This document shows, one piece after another, positions 11,739 through 27,004 of a stretch of DNA of 33,508 bases; position 1 is the stretch's first letter, and every line of letters starts with the position of its first letter. The notes under the pieces are model-generated. The model saw only the letters and a list, made by a program, of their open reading frames with translations, ran no database searches and was not told where the DNA came from. A program made the position numbers and the translations under genes. Origin of the DNA: Tetrahymena elliotti 4EA (Eukaryota > Ciliophora > Oligohymenophorea > Hymenostomatida > Tetrahymenidae); NCBI GenBank assembly GCA_000231825.2, contig JH720346.1, positions 432,063-465,570 of the forward strand, given 5' to 3'.

Positions 11739-13274
11739 ATGATTGATTTTAAAAAAGTAAAAGAGCTTTTAGTGAGTGCAAGTTTTAATGCAGTTTCTTG
11801 CTTGTTCAATAACTTAATCTATTTAGTTATTATACACTACTTATCACTGAATTCAAATAATGCGTCTCTATAACAAAACGGAATTAGTAAAATAAACTTC
11901 ATTGTTTGTTAATATTAAAATAAATTTAATTCTTATTGAAATATAGGTTTGGCTTGTACTATTCTCATAATAACTTTTGACCCAATTATTTTTGCTTTTT
12001 CAACTGGTTTAAAAATTCTCTATTCATAATTTGATGCTTCTTAGAATACTACTTAATCAAAAAATTTCAATCTCTTACTGTATTAATGTATTGCCTTTTC
12101 TTGCATATTTGGATTGATTATGATGGCATTTTTATTGCTTGTTTTTGAAACCTTTTTTAGTGTTCTTAATTATGAATAAGACACTATTGATGTAGCTAAG
12201 ATAGGTTTAACATATATTTTTGTTAGTAAAATTGCTTTTTTAATCTATGAGTACCAACGTTCTTAACTGTTAGGAATGAAAGTCTTTGGTCCTTTTGCTT
12301 ATTTCTAGACAGCTTCTTTTATAATAACTACAATTTTATGTGAAATTTTTCATAATACAAATGAAGTTGGTATCCATGAAGCTGGATTACTTTTTATCTT
12401 CCATGATGTCTTAAAAGTATTGATTGTATACTTCTATAAGAGGAGAAAAGATACTAACTTTTTGATAGATTAATCTAGTGATGTAAGGAATAGCGAAAGT
12501 ATTTAGGAGTTAGTCAATTTAATCATAAAAGAAAGAAAAAATTTGATAGAACTGATCAATTATGTTAAGCCTATTATTTTAATTGTTCTTATTGAATGCG
12601 TTTTTTTTAATGCATCTATTATTCTTTCAGGAAAATTCTCAAACTAATATATTATAGCGGCTGTTTGTTTTGGAATGACAAACACACTCATTTTTAAAGG
12701 AATCATGGGACTTTACGAATCTCTTGTTAGTTTTAGCGGAACTGCCTTTGCTAAAAAAGACTTTTAGGGTGCTAAAGATTATCTTGCTTATACAATTTCT
12801 ATTTTGCTAATATATGAAGCAATATTTATCTTTTTCTTATTACTCTTCTCTGATTAATGGGCTAGAAGTTTCTCTTAAGATCCATAGGCCATTGAATTAA
12901 TTAATATTTTTAAATATATTTATTTCTTAACAATCCCTTTTGATGGAACATAAGTACTTCTTTCTGCCTATTTGTAAACTGTAGAATTAAAAAATGTAGT
13001 TAAAAAAACAGAATTAGTGAATTTCATTCTTCTCGGTATACCTTTAATTTACATTATGGGAGTTACCCTTGATTTTAAACTAGGTGGAATATGGATAGCT
13101 ATTGGCTTTTGTAATTTTATTAATGTAGTTAATTACATAAAAGTTATCAAATCAATAGATTATGAAGCTTAGCATAAGATAATTATGCTTAATCAAGATA
13201 TCATTGATTCTAATAATTAAAACGATTGCCTTACAGAAGAACTTCTCCCTATTAATTAATCAGACTAATTTTGA
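11739..13274 (+). CDS. MATE-family efflux transporter, paralog 3 (491 aa, 2 exons)
   Basis: Third tandem transporter. Exons are 11739-11886 and 11947-13274, with a 60-nt GTAAAA..ATAG intron in phase 1 after codon 49, matching the other two. Conserved blocks are NNLIYLVIIHYLSLNSNNAS at the N terminus, LLGMKVFGPFAYFQTASF, the GIMGLYESLVSFSGTAFA segment, DGTQVLLSAYLQTVE, and LKLGGIWIAIGF with F in place of the first L. The start was chosen to match the paralogs. An in-frame ATG at 11637 would add 34 residues through AT-rich leader-like sequence and cannot be excluded. The last 190 bp and the following 200 bp are repeated twice downstream as decayed copies. Function is inferred as for its paralogs: proton- or sodium-coupled export of an unknown compound across a membrane. 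Confidence 0.77.
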
Positions 13275-13474
13275 AAAATAAATGTTTGATTTTGTATTTT
13301 AATTAAAACATAAACTAAATAATATTTATTGATATACAAATTTAATGAAATTACTTATTTTAATTAATTCTGTTTAATTCTTAAATTATTAAGAAGTACT
13401 GTCCTTACTTATTTACTCTTTTTTAATCATTTGTAATAAGATCAACTAAGTACACTCTTTAAATTAAAATTTTG

Positions 13475-14170
13475 TGAATTTATATCTAGCAATTAGCTTT
13501 TGTAATTTATCAATTGAGTTACTTTTATGAAAGTATTCAAATCAATAGATTATGAAGTTTAGCCTAATATAATTATGCTTAATCAACATCTGATTGAATC
13601 TACAGAAGAGGTTCTACTTTACCTATCAATTAATCAGTCTTTAAACTAAATGTTTGATTTTATTTTTAATTATTATCTAAATTAGTGAAACAAAAATTTA
13701 ATGAAATTATTAAGAAGGATTATTCTTTCTTACTCATTTCCTCTTTTTTCATCAATTGTAATTTTTAAGAAGGTAATTTAGTAACCATTTTTAAATTAAA
13801 ATTTAGTGGATTTTTGTATTTTCCTTTATAATTAAATGTAGTTACATTAAAAAAATAGTAATTATTCTTCATCAAGATATTTTTGAATCTAATAATTAAA
13901 AAATTGCCTTACAAAAGAGTTTTTTTTAAGCAAAAATTAATCAAATTAATTTTGAAGAGAAATATTTTATTTTGTATTTTCATTTTTACACAAACTAAAA
14001 AAATAAATTGATTTAAAAATTTAAGGAAAATACTATTTTAAAATATTCTTTTTAATTTTTTAATTATTAAGAAGTACTGTTCTTCCTCATGTCCTCTTTT
14101 TTAGTCATTTATAAAAAGTTAAACTAGGTAGGATTGATTGATGGATCCATTCTTTAAATTAAAAATTTCT
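13475..14170 (+). pseudogene. Two degenerate tandem copies of the 3' end of MATE paralog 3
   Basis: Unit 1 (about 13475-13805) repeats the end of the transporter: TCAATAGATTATGAAG, then ATAATTATGCTTAATCAA and the ACAGAAGA..CTTC tail, followed by the same downstream TAAATGTTTGATTTT. Unit 2 (about 13806-14170) does the same more weakly (AATCTAATAATTAAAA, TTGCCTTACA, AATTTTGAAGA). Each unit also copies the spacer block ATTAAGAAG(T)A..CTCTTTTTT and ends with TTTAAATTAAAA. The copies carry in-frame TGA and indels, so they cannot encode the protein tail. Period is about 332-390 bp including the genuine gene end at 13083. Confidence 0.75.
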
Positions 14171-14269
14171 TGAATTTGAATTTTTTAAGAAAAAAATTTA
14201 AGATTTATTTTAAAGAGAGAGGAATACAAGCACAAACCAAAAACTGATCACTAATTAACCATCTAACTC

Positions 14270-15530
14270 CAACACCTTCTTTAAACAATCTAATCCCAAC
14301 CTTCATGCTTCCTTGAAATTACCTATCTTATTTATTTATGGCTTCTGCTAATTTATTTTAAGTTTCATTTGTCAATTCATAAGTGCTTTCAGAATCAAGT
14401 ATTTTATCTTTAAAAATTCCTGTGTTTTCTTCCAAATTAATATCTCCGTTTATAAATAATTCTTATATTTTCTGTTTAATATAAGTATCTTAAATTTTGC
14501 TTAATACCAAATGTGATTCTGAATTATCAATATTTTAATTTATGTAACATAATTTAAAGTTTTTGATATGATTTCAGTATCTATTCTCTCAATAGAATCT
14601 AATATCCATTCATTAATAATTTACTAGTTTGGGTTTGGAATAATAAATTAATTTTCATTTTATTGATCAGTATATTTGTTTAAACAACTTTTAAAGTTTT
14701 ATTTGAAGGACTTGTTGACAACAGTATCCAATACTTAGATGATTGATGTTGAACCACTAGGGAGAATGAATTCTTAAATATTATTTTTTTTCAGCAATTC
14801 TGAAATCTCTACATTGCCATGACTTGAACATTTATCATGAATCAAAAATATTTAATACTAGGTTTAATCATAATCAATATTTAATATTGTTGATTCAAGA
14901 TACAGCTTATATAGTTTAGATGTTATCCATGCATTCTAGTTTTATACATTTATGCAATAACGATTATATTTACTAGGTAATTATTTATCTTTTTTACCTT
15001 TAGAGATAATTAATGGAGGGAAAGAATTACCATTTGAGTCAATAGCTAAAAGGACAGTGAATTTTATTTTTGGGTTCTTTACTGATTTAATGATAATCTC
15101 TTTTTCTCCTTATTAATTATACTTTTTTGTAGAGTTATTTAAATTTAGAGGTGCTTCGTCTAGGTTGATATAGATTATTTCTTTATTTTACTTATAAACT
15201 CTTAATCTTGCTACTAACAGTTTTCAAAGGAACTATGTAATTTCTTTTTATACTTAATTTGCATATTTTTGCATTATATAAGTTGGACTACGATATGACA
15301 ATTACCATCTTTTCTTAAATCTCCAGAACCATCCTTTTGAAGCTTTAAATTCCATGTTATTGGATAATTTTATAGCTTATTTTTTAATAATCATTTCCAT
15401 TTACTACAAGTTTTTATTCTCTTTCTGATCCACTTTATCAATGTAATCTCTAATTCATGAAATTACTTGGCTTTTGATTTCACTAGTACTTTTGGGTCAA
15501 TAAAGAAATATTTAAAAGAAATTTTACTGA
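14270..15530 (-). pseudogene. Decayed pogo/CENP-B-type (DDE_1) transposase
   Basis: Remnant of a cut-and-paste transposase read on the minus strand with the ciliate code. From the N side: an HTH-like segment ending in FKASKGWFWRFKKRW (about 15300-15350), typical of CENP-B/Tc5 DNA-binding domains. Then IIYINLDEAPLNLN (about 15185-15145, first catalytic D), FTVLLAIDSNGNSFPPLI, NAWITSKLYKLYLE, IFLIHDKCSSHGN (about 14855-14815, second D) and LPSGSTSIIQVLDTVVNKSF (about 14770-14710, third D). The catalytic DDD triad is therefore still present. It is broken by one in-frame TGA (near 15225, after TQFL), a frameshift near 15393 between the two halves of the HTH, and another near 14550. The following frame (LAEAINKQ) runs on to about 14300. 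No start codon, terminal repeats or target-site duplication could be identified. All Gln codons are TAA/TAG or CAA, so it decayed in, and was adapted to, a ciliate host. Confidence 0.8.
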
Positions 15531-16612
15531 AGATTAATAAGATGTGGGTAAGATCTAAAATAAGAGTTTGAGCTTAGTAACTTTAAATAAATAAAAATTA
15601 AAATATATCTATATATCTACAAAAATTGAAGTACTTCATAAGGCCTGTAAAATATACTTTATTTTGTATTGACATTTATTTATTTTTAATTATTTGATTA
15701 AATATTAAATTTAATATTAATTAATTTGTAATTAATATGAAAAATTAGATTAATTTTTTCAAACAAAATTTTTGAAAACTTGATGATGAAAATCTCAAAA
15801 TAATAAAGAAAAATATTTTATTTGGTTGAAATCAAAGAATTATACCATGCATAATAGAATAATTATTTCTTTTTATAACAAAAAAATTTAATTAAAAATT
15901 AAAAAATATTAATTAAAATTTTTAATAGAATAAGAAGTTTTAAATTTAATATTTAAATAATTCAGGAATAATTTTAGAAAATATAAAATTTACTAAGACT
16001 ATTAGTGCATTATTAACATATTATTACACATTTATATTATGTAAATTAATCATAATACTTTCAAATTCTTATTTTTATTATTTAAATAAAATGAAATATT
16101 AGTACAAAAAGTAATTGCTGCTATAGATTAGAGTATGCTATTTAGTATAATTAAGTATTTAAAATTTGTTTTTGTAATTAAATAATGGCTCTAATAGTCA
16201 AAAGAATAACTTTGAAAAGCTCTAATGAGGAAATAAATAAATTTATAGAAGGAGATAAATTGGAATAAATTAAAAGGAGAGATGATAATTTTAATTATTA
16301 CAAATATATTGATTGATCAATAGATAGATTTATATAAATTTTAATTACAAGTCAAAAGTTAAAATTCTTAATAAAAGTTTAATTAGTTAAGGTTAGATTG
16401 TGTTTATAAATGATTTTATTTTTGAGTATAAATTAATTAATTATTAATGGGTTGCATATTATTTTTATTTATTTATGATTTTTTGGATGATATATTTGAA
16501 ATGTCTTCTTTAAAATATTTTAGAGAAATTTGAGGTTGGGGATGGATGTGAGTAAACTCTAATGCTTTTATTTATCTGTTGAGTTTGTTTATTTGCATAT
16601 TTGTTTGATTGT
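15531..16612. other. AT-rich spacer between the transposase relic and the RING-finger gene
   Basis: No convincing gene. A 43-codon + strand frame at 16185-16316 starts with ATG and is rich in Lys, Glu and Asp, but it is isolated and has no recognisable features, so it is not called. The right part should contain the 3' UTR of the minus-strand RING gene. Confidence 0.45.
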
Positions 16613-18427
16613 TCATCTGATTGATCTGATGTTTGAATGAATTTTTTGTTAATTAGTTATTTGTGATATACCTTATCCTTTTAAATTGTTTGTGTTTTGT
16701 AAGTAATTACAGTGATATTTATTTTAGAATTCAGGTATAGTTCCAGCAGGTTTATGAGCACTTTAATTAACATTTTCGTTTTCAACAAAACTAAGATTCT
16801 TTTCTCTGAAATTTTGTTCTATTTTTTGGTTTATATCATTAACTTATTATATTTAAGGAGGACATACATTTTAATTCAATAGTAAGTGAGGTAGGGGAGG
16901 TTTATTAATGTTATGGGTTTAGCTGCAATTGTTGATTATATTAATTTCATTTTGTTTAAATTCTATATTTTCTTTATCCATACTATCATCTTAAAATTCA
17001 ATTAGGTTATTATGAATGTTGTGATCAAATTAAGAAGTAGTAGGGAAGCATTTTATTGGTTTTTCTACCAAATTATCTTTAGGAGTGATGAATGGACTAT
17101 CAGTATATCTATTATTTATTTTTAGAATTAAGATTTATTGTTAAAATAATTTTGTTTACCTTTTAACTTTATCTGCTGAATCGTTTGCATCAACATATTA
17201 AGGAGTAGATAGTTGGCAAAACATGCAGCGATATTCGAAATTAGTGCAATCTCTAGCTTCTACATTTCATTAAAAGTAAAATTTAATAATGAAAAAAGGT
17301 TTTAATTTTAATAAATTTACTGTTATAAATATCTCTTAAACAATAGTGGCAAAGATAATGATCGCAGCAGTCAGATTTCAAAATTTCTATAAAATTATTA
17401 TTAAATATTTAATGTTAAGCAAAGTACTAAACATTTTGAGTATTTTTAACGAATATTTTGATTAAATTGAATGAGTAAAAAATAAATTCAAATGATGAAA
17501 TTTAATTTTACTATTGAAATGTCGATAGCAAATAGGGCAGTCGAAGGTAAAATAGCTTTAGAAAGTCTTATCAGTGGGTCTATACTCAACAAACTGTGTT
17601 ATTATTAAATAGAATATTGAGTAAAAGGTTAATTTGATAATGAATTTATTACATCGACTTCGTGAATAGCATATTTTGTTTTCAATTTGAAATATTAATT
17701 TGACATAGTGTAATAACGAGTTTGGTGAGAAGATTAACTACTATGACTATTCTATGTGTCCAATCTCTATTCTGAGAGGTGTTATTGATTGGATAAACTA
17801 ATATGACTGTTCTAGTTACTACTAAATTGCTAACTTCCCATATTTATATTGACTATTTTTAAATATTCGTATGATTTATTTAGATTTTAACAATTATTAT
17901 TGAGATTTACCACTCTAAGTTCTTCTATGGAATTAAGAAGGCCCATGATTAGGAGGTACAAGGAGATTATGATTGTTGATAGATTAAATTTACTAAATTT
18001 CCTAGTTAGTATTAATTAATCTATTCTGGTTACGATTGCTTTGTATGTTTATGACATGATTCTAGGGGTAATATTGACGATTTTCTTAATAAATTTAGTG
18101 TTCATGTTAATTAGGAAAAGCATTAGAAGAGTATGAGCTTGAGTCTTCAATATCCTCTTAATGGAAGCTACTAGGAACATTTCTCATTTGAAGATGAGTT
18201 TAATTGCTCTAGTGCTAAAGAGAGCTGTATTAGTTAAGCATTAGCTATGGCTATGGAGAAGGTAATTAACTCTTATTGACATTATTATTCAATTATTACT
18301 AATTAATTGGATTATTATTTCCATTTAAAGTAGAGGCAGTCTTCTTTTTATTTGGTTTAGTTCCACAACAGAACACCTAAAAAATAGACCATTTTTAATT
18401 ATCTCTAGCAATTGTAGAGCTGCTCAT
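16613..18427 (-). CDS. RING-finger protein with Q/N-rich N-terminal region (486 aa, 6 exons)
   Basis: Probable E3 ubiquitin ligase. Minus-strand exons are 18427-17911, 17852-17653, 17593-17512, 17386-17321, 17259-17160 and 17108-16613. Every junction is GT..AG and keeps frame, and the introns are 58, 59, 125, 61 and 51 nt. A complete C3HC4 RING lies at residues 258-303: CPIC, then CCDHYLCHYC, then CMFC, giving C-x2-C, C-x2-H-x2-C-x2-C and C-x2-C. It is preceded by EVDFVEYRPTDKTFQSYF, a block that may form part of the fold. Residues 1-235 are rich in Gln, Asn and Ser with almost no hydrophobic core, and the C-terminal 165 residues are again polar. The start is the first ATG (MSSSTIARDNQKW); no in-frame ATG lies just upstream. 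Ligase activity is inferred from the intact zinc ligands only; substrate and partner are unknown. Confidence 0.82.
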
Positions 18428-20743
18428 TGTATTTGTTTTGTATTAATTAAATTAGAGTGTTTGCTTTTTTTGACTACTTGAGCTGTATGTACTGTAGTTT
18501 TTTTTTACCTTTTGTTATCTTTTAAATGAAAGAAAGCCTTTTTCTTGTTTTAAAAATTAATATCTTTAGTTATGCTTACTTTTTAATCAAATTATATATT
18601 AAACAATCATCATTATTTGATTTTTCTGTTAAATAATTTAAAAAGATTTTTTTAATATGAAAATATCAAATCAAAATCATTGAAAAATCAATGTGTTTGC
18701 TTCTCATTCTCAATCCATATCAGTATTTCTGTCTAGATTCAAACGAATTCTTTTAACTTAAATAATAAATCATTCAATCAATCAGTCAATTTATTTATAG
18801 ATCATGTTCAGTTTGTTTCTTCAAAAAATTGAATTTCACACAGAAAATAAAAATATAATCAGCTATTACAAAATATCAAAATTCATATTATACTTTTTAA
18901 ACAAACAAACAAACAATCTTTTCTATAAATTTCCTATCAAGGTGTTTATTTCATTTTATGAATTATTTTTCTATGTATCTCTCTATCATATTTTATTCTT
19001 TCATACATTTCATTTTATAATTCAAATTTTTATTTTCTTTTTTTAAATTATTAAAATTTAATATTTACTGATCCAGTGATTTGATTTTTTCTTTTTCCAC
19101 AAAAAAAAAATTCCTAATTTTATTAAATTTAAATTTAAAAAATATTTAGGAGTAATTAACAAAGATAATTAGTTTATTTCAAAGTATCTTCTGAAAAAAT
19201 GAAAAAACAAATAGTTTTTTCTATTAATTAATCTTCTTGTTATAAAAAATACATTTGTTATTTTCATTATCAATTTTCAAATAAAGTAGAAAATTTTATA
19301 TATTTATTAAAATACATCTTTTAATTTTCACATTGATATTAAAAAAGAAAATGAATTTATTGGAATCTATAAAAAGACAAAAAATAATTTCAAGAAAAAA
19401 AAGAAATTAGTTTTTTTAGTAATATTTTAAATGATTTTTTTGTGAGTTTTTGGATAATATGAACAGGTATTTATCTATTATAGATGGTATGATCTTTTAA
19501 AATAATATCCAATCTAAAGTAAAAATTTTTTTAGATAATTGATTACCTAACCCATTTGTACTTCTGGATGAATATAAAATCAATATGTCAATAAAAATAT
19601 AAATATAAATAGAAATCCACTTCAAAAGAAATTTTATATAAGCTCATGTATCAATTATTAAAATAATTTATAAAGAAATTAAAATTTTTAATTGATATAA
19701 AAATGAATATAAGAATAATAAATAAAAATTAGCTATAATTACCAAAACTAGTGAAATAATTTTTTTATTTTTAGTAGATTTTAGGAAAATAAGATAGAAA
19801 ATAAGTAATATTAAATATTTTATAAAGAATGTTAAAAATATTAGAAAATAAAATAAAAAAAGAATACTTAAACAGAAAATTAATTCAAATGAAAATCATC
19901 AAGAATGCCATTAATCCAATACTTGTGGAATTATAAATACATATTTGCTTTAAATTTTTGAAGTCTTAAAATAATTTGAAAGAGAAAGTTAACTTTTATA
20001 TTTTAAATCAACAAATTTAATATTAAAAAATGAAAATAGGATTAAGAATAAGTAGTCTGTCTAAAAATATATTCTTCTTTGTTGATGATAGAATATTTGC
20101 GTATCATCATTACCATTATCCTAAAACATAAAAATATTAGTTGTGTGTGTCATTTAAATTTTTGCAAGGAAGTAACAATAGAAATAAATTTTGATAAAAT
20201 ATCTAAAATAGTAATACTAAGACAAATTTTTTGCTTTAATAAGCGCTTGTTTTAATATTGAGTCGCTCATACAGTTATTTGGAAACGAAATCAAACTTTT
20301 TAATTGAAAGGAAAATTTGTAAAAAATACAAATTTTATCAAATCGAACAAAATGTATATTTTTTCCAACTTATTTTTGATAGAATATTTATAACATAATC
20401 AAGTAAACAATAATATTAAATTTTCTTAAACAATAATATTAAATTTTCTTTTATTAATTTTCATTATATAAATTTCCAACTTACTCTTTGATCATTTAAA
20501 ATAAGAAATAAATCAAGCAAATCTCCATGAATGCAAATTACAAAATCAATAAAAAACGTTCGAAAATATCATTAAAAATGATTTAGTTTTGTCTTTTTAC
20601 ATAGAACAATATTTTAAAACTTTTTGGAAAAGAGTTCAAACTTATTTTTGTAAAAACAAATTGTAAATGAACAGATAAAATTGAGTAAGAATAATTAATT
20701 GATCGATCAATTAAAAGAAAGGAATTGTTTCGAACAATTATTT
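18428..20743. other. 2.3 kb AT-rich spacer with no gene
   Basis: Nothing supportable is seen on either strand. An 80-codon + strand run starting at 18804 contains no TAA/TAG glutamines and is composed mainly of Phe, Ile, Lys and Tyr, as expected of chance AT-rich reading. The only clear structure is a perfect short tandem repeat at 20404-20449. The left end must hold the promoter of the RING gene and the right end the 3' UTR of the leucyl-tRNA synthetase gene. Confidence 0.5.
20404..20449. repeat. Perfect 23-bp tandem duplication
   Basis: Two identical 23-bp copies stand head to tail at 20404-20426 and 20427-20449. The unit begins TAAACAATAATATT and ends AAATTTTCT. Perfect identity in otherwise drifting spacer sequence points to a recent slippage event. 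Confidence 0.85.
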
Positions 20744-24795
<4,052 letters not shown>

Positions 24796-26326
24796 TTGTA
24801 AAATCAATCAATCTAATTAAATAAATAAATCTTCAATTAATATCTTCAAATATCTTTTAAAATTTTATGAAGTAATTATTCTAGAAAGGTATTAAGATAG
24901 ACATTCAGACATACCTTCTTTCTTTTATACATTCATTCATTCACAAACAAATTTAAACTAACATCTTTTGATAGATAGATTGATTAATTATTTCAAATGT
25001 GTTGTTATGCAAGTATTGCAGTTATTAATTGTTTTATAATAGAAGTAATTGCGTTATTTGACAATTAATATTTCTATAACGCATAGTAAGTAAAAATACA
25101 ACCAAAAAGCATTATTAAATAATTGAGAGTTAATTCTTCGTGATTCATTTTTTTTGATCCTCATTCAGAATAAGAATATTTTTTAAACATATTCCTTTTT
25201 TTGGGGATTTTTGAGACATAGTTGAGTATTTTGAGAATTTTGAATTAAATAATTTCTTTGTTTAAATAATAACCAGCTCAGATTTATAAGGTAATACTAA
25301 TCAATTTTTGTATGTAACTTTTTAAATATTTTTAAATTTAAACAAATTCTGGGGTAAATAATAATATTCTCCAAATTTTGTTTGTTTGTTTAATAATAGA
25401 AGGCTGCTCTAAGGCTTAACTTTGAAATCTAATCGAGGAATTTAAGAATTTTTTATAATTTGAGATTAATAACAAGAACTAGATTACAAATGTTATTTTG
25501 CCTTGCTTTCTCACTCAGGTTTTATTTTTGATGGAAATTATCAAAAATATTTGTTTGTTTGCACTTGATCGATTTGAATTATTGTAAAAATTTGCAATTA
25601 ATAACATTTACTTCTCTTATTATGTCAACTTTTATATAGGAAAATACTTGTTCTGCAAATTAAATTTAGGTAATTTTAAAATTTCCTCAAATAATTGGTA
25701 GGATTTCGGTTAACATTTTTAATTTGAGATTCTTTCTATTTTATTTAGAATATATTCTAGTTAGTTACAAATAAAATTATTTACACCTGAAGGTCTAATT
25801 AATACATGTATTTATTTGGATTTATCAGACTATAAAAAATATATGCTTAGCTTCTTTATTTTTTTAGATCTAATTGTAATCACTAATTTAGGAAATTAAC
25901 TAATTCATTAAACTGTCTTATAATTTCTATGAATTCGCTATTTACATTTAATGACTTTTATTTTCGAGTTAATTGCTGTAAAATTATATCAACCTTACTT
26001 TAATTGAATATGTCTATCTATCTAACTAACTAACTCTGGCTTGATTGGCTTCTAATTAAAAGATTATATGGATTTATCCTTCTTTAATTCTTTCAATTTG
26101 ATTAAACTAAAAATTTATAATTTCTAAAAAAATAAAAAATAAAAAAAAATAATTAATTAAAAGTAAGAAATAAATTAACTCTTAACAAAAAATAGACAAA
26201 ATCTTCACACAAATAAAAATTTTACTATAATAAAAGCATAAGCGAAAGACAGATAATTAATAATAATTATCAAAGGCTAAAGAATAAATTCACAATTTAT
26301 TAAATAAACCAATAAATACATACAAA
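24796..26326. promoter_or_regulatory. Divergent AT-rich spacer, 1.5 kb
   Basis: This separates the minus-strand leucyl-tRNA synthetase gene from the + strand orphan gene, so it should carry both promoters. No specific motif can be assigned. Short GATA-, TTTG- and CTAA-type simple repeats occur (for instance CTATCTATCTAACTAACTAA near 26012-26033). No protein-like frame was seen on either strand. Confidence 0.45.
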
Positions 26327-27004
26327 ATGATCAACACAAAAAAGAGCAACATCTTGACTCGTTTATTGAATTTAGAGTCATAGAATTTTGAAAGATAAAA
26401 CTCATACGGTTAAAACAAATAAAATGAGGAAATAAATGATGATGGTATTGCTGGTGTAAATACTAAAGAACATAATTCTAATAATTAAATACATGAGCAA
26501 AATAACAGTAGCAATAAAGCAATATTAAAAAGAAATATATTTGCCAACACAATTATCAATAAAAACGCTTCCAAATTGGTTTTGTGTCCTTCAAATAATG
26601 ATTAATAAGTAAATATTCTTTAAAGCGAATCCTTAGATGATGTGATGATAACTGATTTAGAGCGTTTAATATATGAATAACTAGATAAATTAAATATAAG
26701 ACTTGCTGATCCTATGGAAAAGTAAAATAATTATTATCAAAGAGTGCGTACTAGTATATTGAGTTCTGATGATTTTAACTCAGAAAGATTTTTAACTCCT
26801 AAAGCTTCCGTTCATTCTGATAAAGATTTGGAAACCAGAGAAAGCTCTTAACCTTTACTTTCATCAGACGAAAATATTTAGTCCAGCAAAAGCGCAGATT
26901 TAAAATTCAATGAAAGCAAAATATATTTAAAAAGATCTTCATTTAAAAGACCTGTAATATTACAATAATACTCCAAAGGTAACGCTTAAGAACAAAGCTG
27001 CTGA
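26327..27004 (+). CDS. Hypothetical polar protein, single exon (225 aa)
   Basis: I do not recognise a family. The frame runs uninterrupted from ATG to TGA and uses 21 or so TAA/TAG glutamine codons in natural contexts, with Ser, Asp, Glu and Asn throughout and a composition unlike the surrounding AT-rich spacer, which supports it as a real gene. There is no signal peptide or membrane segment. Residues about 100-130 (DDVMITDLERLIYEQLDKLN) could form a short amphipathic or coiled-coil helix, and the region around 140-195 is rich in Ser with acidic neighbours, resembling phosphorylatable disordered sequence. The stop follows GNAQEQSC. A GTAACG just before it could instead be a splice donor, so a further 3' exon is possible. 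Confidence 0.6.

Noticed and set aside
16185..16316. 43-codon + strand frame with ATG and TGA
   Set aside because: Too short and isolated to distinguish from chance under a one-stop code.
17700..18530. + strand reading that looks protein-like if TGA is taken as Trp (NYYDYSMCPISILRGVIDW), suggesting a mitochondrial insertion
   Set aside because: It also needs TAA/TAG as sense, which no mitochondrial code fits, and the opposite strand gives a stop-free frame that joins the RING exons.
18804..19046. 80-codon + strand frame beginning MFSLFLQKIEF
   Set aside because: It has no TAA/TAG glutamine codons and consists of Phe, Ile, Tyr and Lys as expected by chance in AT-rich DNA; no domain is seen.
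26012..26033. CTAT/CTAA simple repeat as a possible regulatory element
   Set aside because: Short tetranucleotide slippage tracts of this kind are common here and nothing ties this one to a function.
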